This document shows, piece by piece, positions 1-7,399 of a stretch of DNA of 21,066 bases; position 1 is the first letter of the stretch; each line of letters opens with the position of its first letter. Origin of the DNA: Candidatus Rokuibacteriota bacterium (GTDB lineage Bacteria; JAUVQV01); the NCBI GenBank assembly GCA_030609125.1, contig JAUWCW010000007.1:1-21066 (forward strand), given 5' to 3'. The position numbers were made by a program, and so were the translations under genes. The notes under the pieces were generated by a model. It saw nothing but the letters and a program-made list of their open reading frames with translations. It searched no databases and had not been told where the DNA came from.

Positions 1-606
1 GTACTGACCAATACCTTCATGATTCTTCTCACGGTGATCTTCATCCTTCTCGAGGCCTCCGGTCTTCCTCTCAAGCTCCGGGCCGCCATGGGGGACCCGG
101 AGGCGTCTCTCGGCCCCTATAAGGAGTTTCTCGAGAGCGTCAACCGCTACCTGCTCATAAAGACCGCCATGAGCCTCCTCACCGGAATCTGCGTGATCGT
201 CTGGCTGAGCATTCTGAAGATCGACTATCCCGTGCTCTGGGGCCTGGTCGCCTTCCTGCTCAACTACGTGCCCAACATCGGTTCCATAATCGCCGCCGTC
301 CCGGTCGTTATTCTCGGTTTTGTGCAGTATGGATTCGCGTCGGCCCTTCTCGTGGCGGGGGGCTATCTGGCGGTGAACACCGTTGTCGGGAGCATTCTGG
401 AGCCGAAGGTCCTGGGGAAGGGGCTCGGGCTTTCGACCCTGATAGTGTTCGTATCACTCGTCTTCTGGGGCTGGATTCTCGGCCCCGTGGGCATGCTTCT
501 GTCGGTGCTGCTCACGATGATCGTGAAAATAGCCCTGCAGAGCAGGCAGGAAACCCGCTGGCTTGCGATCCTCCTCGGATCTACGCCGGAGGAAGCCCCG
601 GAGTGA
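1..606 (+). CDS. AI-2E family (PerM-like) transporter, C-terminal part
   Basis: The reading frame is open from the first base, so the gene is cut by the window edge; about 201 residues remain. They are dominated by hydrophobic segments: one at the start, a long helical hairpin around residues 50-115, and a last one around residues 140-175. The stretch VLWGLVAFLLNYVPNIGS followed by GSILEPKVLGKGLGLS, and the late GPVGMLLSVLLTM, is the typical end of the AI-2E/PerM (UPF0118) family of polytopic inner-membrane proteins. Members have been linked to autoinducer-2 export or Na+/H+ antiport, but the substrate cannot be told from sequence. The gene converges on mutL, with 21 bases between the two stop codons and no convincing terminator hairpin. 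The family call is secure; the substrate is unknown. Confidence 0.9.
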   Translation, partial: VLTNTFMILLTVIFILLEASGLPLKLRAAMGDPEASLGPYKEFLESVNRYLLIKTAMSLLTGICVIVWLSILKIDYPVLWGLVAFLLNYVPNIGSIIAAVPVVILGFVQYGFASALLVAGGYLAVNTVVGSILEPKVLGKGLGLSTLIVFVSLVFWGWILGPVGMLLSVLLTMIVKIALQSRQETRWLAILLGSTPEEAPE

Positions 607-627
607 GGAAAAGGAGCCTCTCCGGCA

Positions 628-2340
628 TCAGCTGCGCTTGAAGCGCTTTTCGATCTCTTCGCGTTCGAGGCGTATGAAGGTGGGTCGGCCGTGGGGGCAG
701 TGGGCGGGGTCACCGGTGCGAAAGAGGTCGCGCAGCAGGGAGCGGGCCTCCTCGGGGCTCAGCTTCTGGTTTGCCCGCACCGATCCGTGACAGGCGATGA
801 CGGCGGCGAGGTGACGGCGGAAAGCGGGAACCGCCGGAGTTGCCTCGCCGGTGCGCACCCGCTCTATGAGGTCCCTGACGAAAGCGGCGGCTCCCTCTTC
901 CGAGAGCTCCAGCGGCATCCCGGTGAGCCGGAAGCTGCGGGCCCCGAACCGCTGGATTTCCACTCCCGACTTCTCCAGTTCCGGCAGAAGCTCCTCGAGG
1001 ATTTCCACCTCCGCGGCGCCCAGGTCCAGGTGCAGCGGGTGCAGGAGCTTCTGTATGCTTCCGCTGTCGAGGCGCGCGAGGGTCCGCTCGAAGAGAACCC
1101 GCTCGTGGGCGGCGTGCTGGTCGACCAGCACCAGTCCGTCAGGGCGCAGGGAGACGAGGTAGGTCGCAAAGAGCTGCCCCGAGGAGGAGATGGGCTCATA
1201 GTCCGCCTCCTCCCCGGCCGCCATGGAGTGCCGCAGAGGGAGCTGTTCGGCGACGGAAGCCCCGGCGTCGTAGGGGGCCGGCGCCTCCCGCGCGGCGGGG
1301 TCGCCGGCGCCGTGTGATGGTATGCGGAAGGCGCGCAGCCGGTCCTCCCGGAGGGTCTGCTGCAGGGCCGGGCGCAGGAGGCTGCGCAGGCCGGCCGGAT
1401 CGCGGAAGCGGACCTCTCTCTTGGTGGGGTGAACGTTGACGTCCACGTCGGCGGGGGGCAGGTCTATCCAGATGAAGTAGGAGAGGGGAGCTTTCTCCTT
1501 GAGAAAATACTCCCCTCCCGCCTCCCGTACGGCCCGGGCGAGAAGGGCGTCCCTGACGGGACGGCGGTTGACGAAGATCTGCTGATACTCCGATCCGGCC
1601 CTGCCGGTCCCGGGGCGGGCGATAAAGCCCCTCAGGCTCAGCGGCGGGGCCTCCGCGGTGAAAGGCAGGAGGTGGGCGAAGAACTCCGGCCCGAGATGCT
1701 CCGTGAGACGGGCGGTGAAGTCGGCGGCCGGCGCCAGCCGCACGAGAGTCCTTCCGCCGTGGGCGAGGTGCAGGCCCGTCGAGGGGTTGGCGAGGGCCAG
1801 CCGGGTGGCGGTGGAAACGCAGTGCGAGAGCTCGGTGGCGCGGCTCTTGAGGAACTTCAGCCGGGCGGGGACGTTGCGAAAAAGCGAGCGCACCTCCACC
1901 TCGGTTCCCGCCGGGGCCCCCCAGGGCGTGACCTTGCGCACCCTGCCGCAGTCGATGACGACTCTCGTGCCTTCATCCTCACCCCTGGTCCTGGTCGTGA
2001 GCTGCAGGCGGGAAACGGCCGCCAGGCTGGGGAGGGCCTCTCCCCTGAAGCCGAAAGTCGCGATGCCGGCCAGGTCTTCGACCCGGCTGATCTTGCTGGT
2101 CGAGTGACGCTCGATGGCGAGCAGGACTTCGTCGTGGGTCATACCCTCACCGTCGTCCCGCACGCGGATAAGAGTGCGGCCGGCATTCTCGAGGGCGACA
2201 TCGATCTGCCCGGCTCCGGCGTCGAGGCTGTTCTCGATGAGCTCCTTCAGGGCCGCCGCGGGGCGCTCCACGACCTCGCCGGCGGCAACCTTGTTGACCG
2301 TCTCCTCCGGGAGAATCCGGATACGCTTAGAACGCTTCAC
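628..2340 (-). CDS. mutL: DNA mismatch repair protein MutL
   Basis: MutL couples MutS mismatch recognition to strand nicking and excision. The N-terminal GHKL ATPase half shows VAAGEVVERPAA, ENSLDAG, DDGEGM and TFGFRGEALPSL. The C-terminal half has the endonuclease motif DQHA-x2-E-x4-E (DQHAAHERVLFE) plus the zinc-site motifs ACHGS and CPHGRPT, so this is predicted to be a nicking MutL rather than the E. coli type. The start is placed at a GTG giving about 570 aa beginning VKRSKRIRILPEE. The frame stays open 33 codons further upstream, but those residues lie inside recJ and do not resemble MutL. The GTG overlaps the end of recJ by 14 bases, which suggests translational coupling, although no strong Shine-Dalgarno is seen. 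No mutS lies in the window. Confidence 0.97.
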   Translation of the reverse strand: MKRSKRIRILPEETVNKVAAGEVVERPAAALKELIENSLDAGAGQIDVALENAGRTLIRVRDDGEGMTHDEVLLAIERHSTSKISRVEDLAGIATFGFRGEALPSLAAVSRLQLTTRTRGEDEGTRVVIDCGRVRKVTPWGAPAGTEVEVRSLFRNVPARLKFLKSRATELSHCVSTATRLALANPSTGLHLAHGGRTLVRLAPAADFTARLTEHLGPEFFAHLLPFTAEAPPLSLRGFIARPGTGRAGSEYQQIFVNRRPVRDALLARAVREAGGEYFLKEKAPLSYFIWIDLPPADVDVNVHPTKREVRFRDPAGLRSLLRPALQQTLREDRLRAFRIPSHGAGDPAAREAPAPYDAGASVAEQLPLRHSMAAGEEADYEPISSSGQLFATYLVSLRPDGLVLVDQHAAHERVLFERTLARLDSGSIQKLLHPLHLDLGAAEVEILEELLPELEKSGVEIQRFGARSFRLTGMPLELSEEGAAAFVRDLIERVRTGEATPAVPAFRRHLAAVIACHGSVRANQKLSPEEARSLLRDLFRTGDPAHCPHGRPTFIRLEREEIEKRFKRS

Positions 2341-4081
2341 AGGCCGGCTCGAAAGAGTAGGGAAACTGGACGTCGCGGAGGCGGAGCTGGTGCCTGTCGG
2401 CGCGTGGAGAGGGGTCGAGGTCCAGGGAATAGGCGACATTGAAGGAGAGATCGCGGCAGAAATCGGCCGCGAGGTCTCCCATATTGAAGCCGATTGCCTG
2501 CAGGACGAACGGCTTCTGGGAGAGGCTGAGCCGAAGGTGATTGTTGCCGACGACGCGGGGCGACTTGCCGATATAGACTCCCTCGGTGATGAAGGTGGGG
2601 GGAGGGTTGGTGTTGCCGAAAGGCATGAGCAGGCGCAGCTCTTTCAGGAACGGGGACCGCAGCTGGTCGAAGGCCACCCTGGCGTCAACGTCCAGAACGG
2701 GCCGCTCACCGCGGGCCCGCCCCCCGGGTCTGACGACGAGATTGATCGCAGTGCGCAGGGAACCGATCCTCTCCTCGCGGATGGAGAGGCCGGCGGCGTA
2801 GGAGTGCCCTCCGAAGGATTCGAGGAGGTGACTGCAGCGCTGCAGGCTGGAGTAAAGATCAAAGCCGGGCACGCTCCGTGCCGAGCCTTTGCCGGGGTCA
2901 TCTTTGGTGGAAATGAGAACGGTCGGCCGGTCGTGGCGCTCGGCGAGCTTGGAGGCGACGATCCCCACGACCCCCGAGTGCCATCGGGGCGAGGAGAGAA
3001 CGAGGAAGCTGTCCTCCAGAAGGGAGGGGTCGGAGTCGATCATGGCCGACGCCTCCTGCAGGATGAGGGCTTCGATCTGCTGCCGCCGCCGGTTTTCCAG
3101 ATTCAGATTTTCGGAGAGGGCGGCGGCGGCGGAAGGGTCCTCCTCGAGGAGGAGCTGCACGGCGCCGTCGGCCCGGCCGAGCCTGCCCGCGGCGTTGATT
3201 CTGGGGCCGAGGGCAAAAGAGATGTGGCTGGTCTTCAGGGTGCGGGAGGCCAGGCCCGCCGCCTTCTTGAGGGCCCGCACGCCCGTGCGGGAGGGCCGGT
3301 TCAGGCTTTTCATCCCGTGGCTTACCAGGATCCGGTTCTCGTCCCGCAGAGGCACGATATCGGCCACGGTGCCGAGGGCGACGAGATCGAGGAAGTCGAA
3401 GGCTGAGAACGCACCGGCGGCTTCCGGCGCCGGGCCGGCGCCGCGAAGGTGACGGTCCAGGCCCTGAATGAGCTTGAAGGCGATGCCGACTCCGGCCAGG
3501 TGCTTGAACGGATAGGAACATCCGGGCTGGCGGGGATTCAGTATGGCGTCCGCGGGGGGGAGCGCCGGGGGGGGCTCGTGGTGGTCCGTTATGACGAAGG
3601 TCAATCCCAGCGACCGTCCCTCCTGCACCTCGGAGATATGGGAGATGCCGCAGTCCACGGAGAGGACGAGCTTTCCCCCGTCGGCGGCGAAGCGCCGAAG
3701 CCGCTCCGACTGCAGGCCGTAGCCCTCTTCGACACGGTGCGGGATGTAGTAGGAGACCTGGTCGGTGAAGCGGCGCAGGTACCCCGTGAGCAGGGCCGTC
3801 CCGGTGACGCCGTCGACGTCGTAGTCGCCGAAGACGAGGATCTTCTCTTGTCTGTGAAGGGTTTCGGCAAGAAGGGAGACGGCCTTTTCCATGCCGAGCA
3901 TCCGGAAAGGGTCGTGCAGGTGCTCGAGGGAGGGGTTAAGAAAGCGGTCGCCCTCCCGGGCGGTGCGAATGCCCCGGTTGGCAAGAATGGCGGCGAGAGT
4001 GACGGTGATGTCGAGACGAGCGGAAAGCTCGCGAACGACACTCTGCGGCGGCTGAAGAATGTTCCAGTGAGTGAGCTGCAT
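2327..4081 (-). CDS. recJ: Single-stranded-DNA-specific exonuclease RecJ
   Basis: RecJ is the 5'-3' single-strand exonuclease of recombination and mismatch/base-excision repair. DHH-superfamily motifs occur in order: VFGDYDVDGVTGTALL, SVDCGIS, VITDHHEPP, LVALGTVADIVPL, then GPRINAAGRLG and SFGGHSYAAGLS of the DHHA1 part, followed by an OB-like C-terminal region. At about 584 aa it has the normal length. The ATG start is preferred over a TTG 24 bases upstream, because that TTG falls inside the predicted -10 box at 4105-4110. A promoter is seen just upstream, and mutL follows with a 14-base overlap, so recJ-mutL form a repair operon divergent from miaB. Confidence 0.97.
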   Translation of the reverse strand: MQLTHWNILQPPQSVVRELSARLDITVTLAAILANRGIRTAREGDRFLNPSLEHLHDPFRMLGMEKAVSLLAETLHRQEKILVFGDYDVDGVTGTALLTGYLRRFTDQVSYYIPHRVEEGYGLQSERLRRFAADGGKLVLSVDCGISHISEVQEGRSLGLTFVITDHHEPPPALPPADAILNPRQPGCSYPFKHLAGVGIAFKLIQGLDRHLRGAGPAPEAAGAFSAFDFLDLVALGTVADIVPLRDENRILVSHGMKSLNRPSRTGVRALKKAAGLASRTLKTSHISFALGPRINAAGRLGRADGAVQLLLEEDPSAAAALSENLNLENRRRQQIEALILQEASAMIDSDPSLLEDSFLVLSSPRWHSGVVGIVASKLAERHDRPTVLISTKDDPGKGSARSVPGFDLYSSLQRCSHLLESFGGHSYAAGLSIREERIGSLRTAINLVVRPGGRARGERPVLDVDARVAFDQLRSPFLKELRLLMPFGNTNPPPTFITEGVYIGKSPRVVGNNHLRLSLSQKPFVLQAIGFNMGDLAADFCRDLSFNVAYSLDLDPSPRADRHQLRLRDVQFPYSFEPACEAF

Positions 4082-4104
4082 TGCGTCAGGGTCTGATTGG
4101 CGCA

Positions 4105-4133
4105 ACCTTATCAGCCGGCCCGGGGCGAGTCAA
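4105..4133 (-). promoter_or_regulatory. Predicted sigma70-like promoter of recJ-mutL
   Basis: On the minus strand a -35 TTGACT (4128-4133) is followed after 17 bases by TAAGGT (4105-4110). This would start transcription around 4098, about 17 bases before the recJ ATG. The -35 is close to consensus and the -10 is weak. It is placed by eye only. Confidence 0.45.
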
Positions 4134-4154
4134 GGCGCTGCCGTTCTGCGCACC

Positions 4155-4184
4155 TTGCCGGTGCCGCGGCGCCTGGGATATGAT
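4155..4184 (+). promoter_or_regulatory. Predicted sigma70-like promoter of miaB
   Basis: TTGCCG (4155-4160), an 18-base spacer and TATGAT (4179-4184). The expected transcription start, around 4191, lies only a few bases before the chosen miaB ATG at 4195, so the mRNA would be almost leaderless. This agrees with the absence of a clear Shine-Dalgarno. It is placed by eye only. Confidence 0.4.
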
Positions 4185-4194
4185 ACGGCCTGCC

Positions 4195-5598
4195 ATGAGC
4201 AAGACCTTGACGCGACAGATTGACGGGCCGGCTGCCGCTCCGCATCCCCCGGAGCGTGCCGCGGCCCATATCATCACCTTCGGCTGCCAGATGAACGAGG
4301 CCGATTCGGAGAAGATGGCGGGCATCCTGCAGTCCGAGGGGTACCGCCTTGCCCCCGTGCCCGAAGAGGCGGACGTGATACTCATCAACACCTGCAGCAT
4401 CAGGGCCAAGGCGGAGCAGAAGGTCTTCAGCCTCGCCGGCCGGCTCAAAAGGCTGAAAAAGAGGCGCCCGGGGCTTCTCCTGGTTATGGCGGGATGTCTG
4501 GCCCAGCGATGGGGAGAGGCCCTCCTGGAGAAGGACGCCGGCCTCGACGTCGTCATCGGGACGGGACGGATGGCACAGCTTCCCTCTCTGCTGAGGGCGG
4601 TCAGGGAGACAGGGCGCCCGGCGGTTGACGTTCAGGAGGAGTGGGCCGGCAATCACTCCGCGTCGCCTCTCAGGGAGGGGCGCCTCAAGGCCTGGATCAA
4701 CATCACGTTCGGCTGCGACAACTACTGCGCTTACTGCGTGGTCCCCTTTGTCCGCGGGAGGGAATGGAGCCGCGGGCCCGACGGGATTGTCGGCGAGGCG
4801 AAGGCGCTGGCGCGGGAGGGGTACCGGGAGATCACCCTGCTGGGACAGAACGTCAATTCGTACGGCGCGGGACTGGAGCCGCGGACCTGCTTCCCCGATC
4901 TGCTGCGGGCGCTGGATGCGGACTCCGGCATTGCAAGAATACGCTTCACGACCTCCCACCCGAAGGACTTCAGCGTCGGACTCATCGAGACCATACGGGA
5001 CCTTCCCTCGGTCTGCGAGGCGGTCCACCTTCCCCTGCAGGCCGGAGGGGACGAGGTGCTCAGGCTGATGAACCGCCGCTACACGTACGATGACTACCGG
5101 AGGACCTATGAGAAGATCCGGGAAACCGTTCCCGGCGTCGCCGTGACGACCGACATCATCGTCGGGTTTCCCGGGGAGACGGCCCGGGAATACGACCGGA
5201 CCCTCCGGGCGCTGGAGGATCTGCGTTTCGACGGGATCTTCTCCTTCCGCTATTCCCCCCGGGAGGGGACGAAAGCCTGGAATATGGACGACGACGTTCC
5301 GGAGGCGGAGAAGGCGCGAAGGCTGATGGAGGTTCAGGAGCTTCAGCGGGAGATAACGGTCGAGAAGAACCGGGAACTCATCGGCCGGCGCGTGGAGGTG
5401 CTGGTGGAAGGCGTCAGCCGCAAGGATGCGAGCCGTCTGACCGGACGGACACGGAGCAACAAGATCGTGCACTTTGCGGGACCGGACGCACTTGTCGGTG
5501 AGCTTCATGGTGTGAGGATCTCCGAGGCCGGCTTCGTGTCCCTCAGAGGGGATCCTGTGCGGCCCGGGTCCGGGCGGGAGAGCGGCGGCGGTCGTTAG
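4195..5598 (+). CDS. miaB: tRNA-2-methylthio-N6-dimethylallyladenosine synthase MiaB
   Basis: MiaB is a radical SAM methylthiotransferase that converts i6A37 to ms2i6A37 in tRNAs reading UNN codons. The N-terminal UPF0004 domain has its three cluster cysteines in FGCQMNEADSE, INTCSIR and MAGCLAQR. The radical SAM motif CX3CX2C is GCDNYCAYC, followed by VVPFVRGRE. Later come LGQNVNSYG, TSHPKDF, HLPLQAGGDEVL and VTTDIIVGFPGET, and a C-terminal TRAM domain covers roughly the last 70 residues. Starting at ATG 4195 gives 467 aa; an in-frame ATG at 4180 is the alternative, and the frame is open further upstream without similarity. The length is normal for MiaB. A small membrane protein follows after 6 bases. 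Confidence 0.97.
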   Translation: MSKTLTRQIDGPAAAPHPPERAAAHIITFGCQMNEADSEKMAGILQSEGYRLAPVPEEADVILINTCSIRAKAEQKVFSLAGRLKRLKKRRPGLLLVMAGCLAQRWGEALLEKDAGLDVVIGTGRMAQLPSLLRAVRETGRPAVDVQEEWAGNHSASPLREGRLKAWINITFGCDNYCAYCVVPFVRGREWSRGPDGIVGEAKALAREGYREITLLGQNVNSYGAGLEPRTCFPDLLRALDADSGIARIRFTTSHPKDFSVGLIETIRDLPSVCEAVHLPLQAGGDEVLRLMNRRYTYDDYRRTYEKIRETVPGVAVTTDIIVGFPGETAREYDRTLRALEDLRFDGIFSFRYSPREGTKAWNMDDDVPEAEKARRLMEVQELQREITVEKNRELIGRRVEVLVEGVSRKDASRLTGRTRSNKIVHFAGPDALVGELHGVRISEAGFVSLRGDPVRPGSGRESGGGR

Positions 5599-5604
5599 GG
5601 GCGG

Positions 5605-5976
5605 ATGACGGGAGCGGGAGTCAGGTCCGGAAGGTTCTCCATCGGGTGGCCGTCCTTTGTGGTGGGCGGTGTCTTCCTTGTTCTGCACCTGTCCTTCCAG
5701 ATATTTGCGCTCCTGCAGTCGTACCTTGCCGGCATGGCCCACTTCGATGATCCCCTGAGCAGGCAGGCTGCCTGGGAGTCCCGGTTCTGGGAGAAGGCGA
5801 CCACCGTGACGACCTTCCCGCTCGTGCGGCTGTGGGAGCACCTGCCGCTGCCGTGGAGGACCTACAGCGCCGTTGAGTGGGGTCTTCTGACAGCGAACAG
5901 CCTGCTCTGGGCGGCGGTCCTGGTCTTCACCATCAGGGTCATCGGCGATTTCTTCACCGGTGGAGACGAGAACTGA
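5605..5976 (+). CDS. Small membrane protein of unknown function
   Basis: I do not recognise this 123-residue protein. It begins 6 bases after the miaB stop with a Shine-Dalgarno-like GGGGCGG just before the ATG, so it is probably cotranscribed with miaB. Two hydrophobic segments are visible, around residues 17-42 (WPSFVVGGVFLVLHLSFQIF) and 91-113 (WGLLTANSLLWAAVLVFTIR). They are separated by a polar, tryptophan-containing loop, which suggests a two-helix inner-membrane protein with both ends in the cytoplasm. There are no cysteines, no signal-peptidase motif and no catalytic motif. Codon use looks like that of its neighbours, which supports a real gene. No function is proposed. Confidence 0.75.
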   Translation: MTGAGVRSGRFSIGWPSFVVGGVFLVLHLSFQIFALLQSYLAGMAHFDDPLSRQAAWESRFWEKATTVTTFPLVRLWEHLPLPWRTYSAVEWGLLTANSLLWAAVLVFTIRVIGDFFTGGDEN

Positions 5977-5985
5977 CCCGCCCGC

Positions 5986-6032
5986 CTGTCATCCCGAGTG
6001 GATCGAGGGATCTGACGTAACCCAGATCCCTC
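5986..6032 (+). repeat. Dispersed 'TGTCATCCCGAG' repeat, copy 1, with 10-bp hairpin
   Basis: Bases 5986-6023 match 7238-7276 in the same orientation: the first 17 bases are identical, then come small differences and a shared ATCTGACGT. In this copy a perfect 10-bp inverted repeat follows (6005-6014 with 6023-6032, loop 6015-6022). Elements opening with this sequence are common as dispersed intergenic repeats in many bacterial genomes (general knowledge, not searched). No T-run follows, so it is not a classical terminator. Confidence 0.75.
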
Positions 6033-6217
6033 GTCGCTAATCACCGGAAGATGCTTCCCGGCGTGTGCCGCGGCCGCTGAGCTCGTAGCGCTCCCTCTGC
6101 TGCGGCTCGGCCTTGAGCAGGCGGGGGAAGAAGGCCGCAGGAGCGCTGCGGAAGCTCGTCGAACGGCTTGAGTGACATCGCAGAGAAAGTCAAGGCCTGA
6201 CACGGCAGAGTGCAAAA
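6033..6217. other. Intergenic stretch without recognisable gene
   Basis: Between repeat copy 1 and the end of hepT I find no credible gene. The region is GC-rich and holds an interrupted inverted repeat: AGCGCTCC at 6087-6094 against GGAGCGCT at 6140-6147, with partial pairing inside and AGCTCGT at 6080-6086 and 6153-6159. It looks like a decayed intergenic repeat. Confidence 0.4.
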
Positions 6218-6643
6218 CTACCTGGAGGGGCTGTCGAGAACTTTCAGCAGGTGAGTGTAAAGATCGCGGATATCGGAGAGTTCGGAGGTCAGAATTTCGT
6301 GGAGGGCGTCTACCTCAATATGATTGTAAAGGTGCACGATCCGGTTGCGGAACTGGCTCATCGTGATGTAAGTTTTCAGCTTTTCCTGCGGCAGATGTCC
6401 CGCCTCGGCGAGGATCTCGATAATCTGGGCGTGGGTGCCGGGGGTTTTGAGCCCCAGTGAAGCGATGAGGTAGCTTCCTATGTCGAGGAGGGCCTGGATC
6501 GAGGTTTGAAGACGGTGAAGGGCCGAGTCGATGTTCCTGAAATCCGCCTTGAACTCGGCGAGGGGCTTCTCCTGTAGAAGCTTCAGTTTTTCAAGGTTGT
6601 CGAGAACGACATCGATCTTGGTCTGGATATCACGCTGCTTCAA
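6218..6643 (-). CDS. hepT: HepT-like HEPN ribonuclease toxin (DUF86)
   Basis: A 141-residue, mostly helical protein of the HepT/DUF86 family. The HEPN active-site motif R-x4-x-H-x-Y is present as RNRIVHLY (Arg99, His104, Tyr106), followed by NHIEVDALHEIL. Family members are ribonuclease toxins that are neutralised when the partner MntA nucleotidyltransferase AMPylates a tyrosine near the motif (known from the Shewanella system). The start is a TTG whose bases overlap the mntA stop (TTGA, 4 bases), so translation is coupled and antitoxin comes first. The motif is intact and the length normal, so the toxin is predicted to be active. The surrounding DNA is visibly less GC-rich than the flanks, consistent with horizontal acquisition. 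Confidence 0.9.
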   Translation of the reverse strand: MKQRDIQTKIDVVLDNLEKLKLLQEKPLAEFKADFRNIDSALHRLQTSIQALLDIGSYLIASLGLKTPGTHAQIIEILAEAGHLPQEKLKTYITMSQFRNRIVHLYNHIEVDALHEILTSELSDIRDLYTHLLKVLDSPSR

Positions 6644-7068
6644 AGTCGCGCACCCCTTTTAAGACGGCCGCGCCGGGAGTTCTCTTCAATAAATCTCAAT
6701 GTCGGCTCGAAATCGCAAAAGGCGGAAATCACCTGTGCCTCGAAACGGACCCTGGCCGGCGGGTCGGCGTCGTAGATGAGACTGCCGGTGCGCAGAACAG
6801 TATGACGGAAAGTAAGCGATTGCCGGTTGAGGTCAATCAGGTCCACCTCCCCGGCCCCGAGGAGCTTTTCCAACTGGTAGGCGAGGTAGTCTTCATCGTG
6901 AATCAACTCTTTCCCCCGGGGAGCATCGTCCGAGAGGAGGATCGCGATATCAAGGTCGCTCATCGGCCCGGCCCGGCCCGATGAGGCGGAGCCGAAAAGG
7001 TAGGCTGCCGTGACGTATCGGTACTGCCGGAAAAGGATGGCCAGTTCTCCGGTGTTGTTCATGAACAT
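6640..7068 (-). CDS. mntA: MntA-like minimal nucleotidyltransferase antitoxin
   Basis: A 142-residue protein with the minimal nucleotidyltransferase signature GS-x10-D-x-D: Gly26-Ser27, Asp38 and Asp40 in MSDLDIAIL. A further acidic strand, EVDLIDL, supplies the expected third carboxylate. In MntA-HepT modules this enzyme transfers AMP to the toxin and so inactivates it. The gene lies directly before hepT with a 4-base overlap. The ATG at 7068 is the first of two nearby starts (the other is at 7062). No good Shine-Dalgarno is seen, and the predicted promoter puts the transcription start at about the ATG itself. The C-terminal tail is arginine-rich. Confidence 0.9.
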   Translation of the reverse strand: MFMNNTGELAILFRQYRYVTAAYLFGSASSGRAGPMSDLDIAILLSDDAPRGKELIHDEDYLAYQLEKLLGAGEVDLIDLNRQSLTFRHTVLRTGSLIYDADPPARVRFEAQVISAFCDFEPTLRFIEENSRRGRLKRGARL

Positions 7069-7074
7069 AAGGGA

Positions 7075-7103
7075 AAAATATCACTCCGGTGTAGTAACGT
7101 CAA
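7075..7103 (-). promoter_or_regulatory. Predicted promoter of mntA-hepT (leaderless)
   Basis: Minus-strand TTGACG (7098-7103), a 17-base spacer (7081-7097) and TATTTT (7075-7080). Only six bases separate the -10 from the mntA ATG, so transcription should start at or next to the start codon. It is placed by eye; the -35 and spacing are good. Confidence 0.5.
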
Positions 7104-7237
7104 TCCGAGACGATGATTTTCCAGGGCAGACGCATCTCATTTGCATAAGAGCTGTCACCGATAAATCTCTTCCCCTTTTCCGTTTCCAGGCAACGGGGCC
7201 GTCAAAGATTTCTATTTCACCGGCACTTTCCCGGGGG

Positions 7238-7284
7238 CTGTCATCCCGAGTGGAGCCGAGGTATCTGACGTGTCCCGGATGACA
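7238..7284 (+). repeat. Dispersed 'TGTCATCCCGAG' repeat, copy 2, with terminal inverted repeats
   Basis: The direct counterpart of copy 1. This copy is bounded by a perfect 8-bp inverted repeat, TGTCATCC (7239-7246) and GGATGACA (7277-7284), and so looks like a complete unit. Copy 1 has the left end but a different right side. The pair brackets the mntA-hepT genes. Confidence 0.7.
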
Positions 7285-7367
7285 ATAGAGAGTCCTCGCT
7301 GTCTTTTTCCGCCTCTCCCTGCTACACTCAAAAAAGATGCCCCGGTGAATCTTTGCTCAACAAATGC

Positions 7368-7384
7368 CGTCCCGTTGCGGGACG
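7368..7384 (+). promoter_or_regulatory. 7-bp hairpin directly upstream of the ribosome binding site
   Basis: CGTCCCG (7368-7374), loop TTG, CGGGACG (7378-7384): a perfect stem ending two bases before the Shine-Dalgarno GAGGAGG of the Rho-N-like gene. It could protect the 5' end of the mRNA or tune ribosome access. Its role is inferred only. Confidence 0.45.
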
Positions 7385-7399
7385 TGAGGAGGAAAAAGC

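Larger units (their letters stand above)
7069..7399. other. 331-base intergenic region between divergent mntA and the Rho-N-like gene
   Basis: It holds the mntA promoter (7075-7103), an AT-richer stretch to about 7230 with no gene, repeat copy 2 (7238-7284), and the leader of the Rho-N-like gene. That leader has a TACACT that could be a -10 box at about 7322, a 7-bp hairpin (7368-7384) and the Shine-Dalgarno GAGGAGG at 7386-7392. No coding sequence in it is credible. Confidence 0.6.

Noticed and set aside
604-630. Possible terminator between the AI-2E transporter and mutL
   Set aside because: Only a four-base stem (GGAG/CTCC) without a T-run; too weak to call.
2341-2439. 33-codon N-terminal extension of mutL
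   Set aside because: It lies within recJ in another frame and reads as Ser/Thr/Pro-rich noise; MutL similarity begins right after the GTG at 2340.
1429-5841. Long open frames opposite mutL, recJ and miaB (for example 1429-2442 plus, 2114-3406 plus, 4111-5841 minus)
   Set aside because: They are antisense to genes with complete family motifs; their translations are low-complexity, Gly/Arg/Pro-rich shadows typical of high-GC DNA.
6005-6032. 10-bp perfect hairpin as a Rho-independent terminator
   Set aside because: No T-run follows on either strand; it is better explained as part of the dispersed repeat.
5862-6366. Small frames around 5862-6215 (minus) and 6172-6366 (plus)
   Set aside because: They run through repeats or oppose the membrane-protein gene and hepT; no domain or ribosome site supports them.
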